NCBI GenBank assembly: GCA_050260215.1
Contig: JBLNBU010000023.1
Location: 1-13,883, forward strand
Length of the DNA stretch: 13,883 nt
Direction: 5' to 3'
From: JBLNBU01 sp050260215
GTDB lineage: Bacteria > Pseudomonadota > Alphaproteobacteria > Rhodospirillales > Magnetospirillaceae
The number at the start of each line of letters is the position of its first letter. Position 1 is the first letter of the stretch. Both the position numbers and the translations under genes were made by a program. Of the stretch, positions 13,607 through 13,883 are shown piece after piece. The notes beneath the pieces are model-generated. The model was given only the letters and a program-made list of their open reading frames with translations, searched no databases and was not told the DNA's origin.

Positions 13607-13883
13607 CCCCGCTGTGGACGTCGGCCGAAGCCCGCGACGCCACCAACGGCACCCTGCAGGGGCCGGCCTGGCAGGCTGCCGGCGTGTCCATCGATTCGCG
13701 CTCGGTGGCGCCGGGCGACCTGTTCATCGCGCTGGCCGGGCCCAACCACGACGGCCACGACTACGTCGCCGCCGCCCTGGCCGCCGGCGCGGCCGCGGCC
13801 ATGGTCCACGCGGTTCCCGCCGGCCTGGCCGCCGACGCGCCCCTGCTGGTGGTGGGCGACACCATGGCCGCGCTGGGCGAGTT
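13603..13883 (+). CDS. murF: UDP-MurNAc-tripeptide:D-Ala-D-Ala ligase MurF, N-terminal part (partial)
   Basis: The first 93 codons are present and the gene runs off the right edge. The segment GVSIDSRSVAPGDLFIALAG (from about residue 27) is the UDP-binding N-terminal domain shared by MurE and MurF. MurF is favoured over another Mur ligase because WTSAEARDATNGTLQG matches its usual opening (a helix, then NG.L.G) and because murF follows murE in dcw clusters. It adds the D-Ala-D-Ala dipeptide in the last cytoplasmic step of stem-peptide assembly. The start ATG 13603 overlaps the murE stop by 4 nt, with TGGAGG just upstream (13591-13596). Confidence 0.93.
   Translation, partial: MTPLWTSAEARDATNGTLQGPAWQAAGVSIDSRSVAPGDLFIALAGPNHDGHDYVAAALAAGAAAAMVHAVPAGLAADAPLLVVGDTMAALGE

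Overview
The window is GC-rich chromosomal DNA from an alphaproteobacterium, most likely a Rhodospirillales member of the Magnetospirillum/Phaeospirillum kind. This rests on the gene content: a phasin, stand-alone bacteriohemerythrins, a CheZ-type protein, LigD with PE-LIG-POL domain order plus Ku, and a type A RNase P RNA next to mraZ. The genus is inference; no rRNA or unique marker is present.

Layout. (1) 1-810: the tail of a WrbA-type quinone reductase gene and a pirin gene. (2) 916-3668: an oxygen/chemotaxis block with a bacteriohemerythrin, an antisense endonuclease/exonuclease/phosphatase (EEP) gene whose 3' end overlaps it, and a second hemerythrin coupled by a 4-nt overlap to a CheZ-like phosphatase gene. 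(3) 3724-6900, minus strand: a ligD-ku operon for bacterial non-homologous end joining. (4) 6901-7714: a divergent spacer, a small phasin gene and a run of stem-loops ending in a terminator-like hairpin. (5) 7715-8105: the RNase P RNA gene rnpB with a well-placed promoter. (6) 8106-8490: an AT-richer regulatory spacer holding four CCCA(T/A) boxes at exact 10-bp spacing across a promoter, three GANTC sites and a 14-bp palindrome. (7) 8491-13883: the start of the dcw (division and cell wall) cluster, mraZ-rsmH-ftsL-ftsI-murE-murF, every junction overlapping.

How the genes work together. MraZ probably represses its own promoter through the four boxes and so sets expression of the downstream division and peptidoglycan genes, which overlap tightly enough to suggest one translationally coupled operon. 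LigD and Ku form a self-contained double-strand-break repair module. The second hemerythrin and CheZ are probably made together, which suggests a link between a di-iron oxygen-binding protein and chemotactic signal termination. No mobile element, CRISPR array, tRNA or phage gene was seen. I found no clearly new multi-gene system; the observations most worth a second look are the hemerythrin-CheZ pair, the mraZ control region and the structured spacers around ligD, the phasin gene and rnpB.
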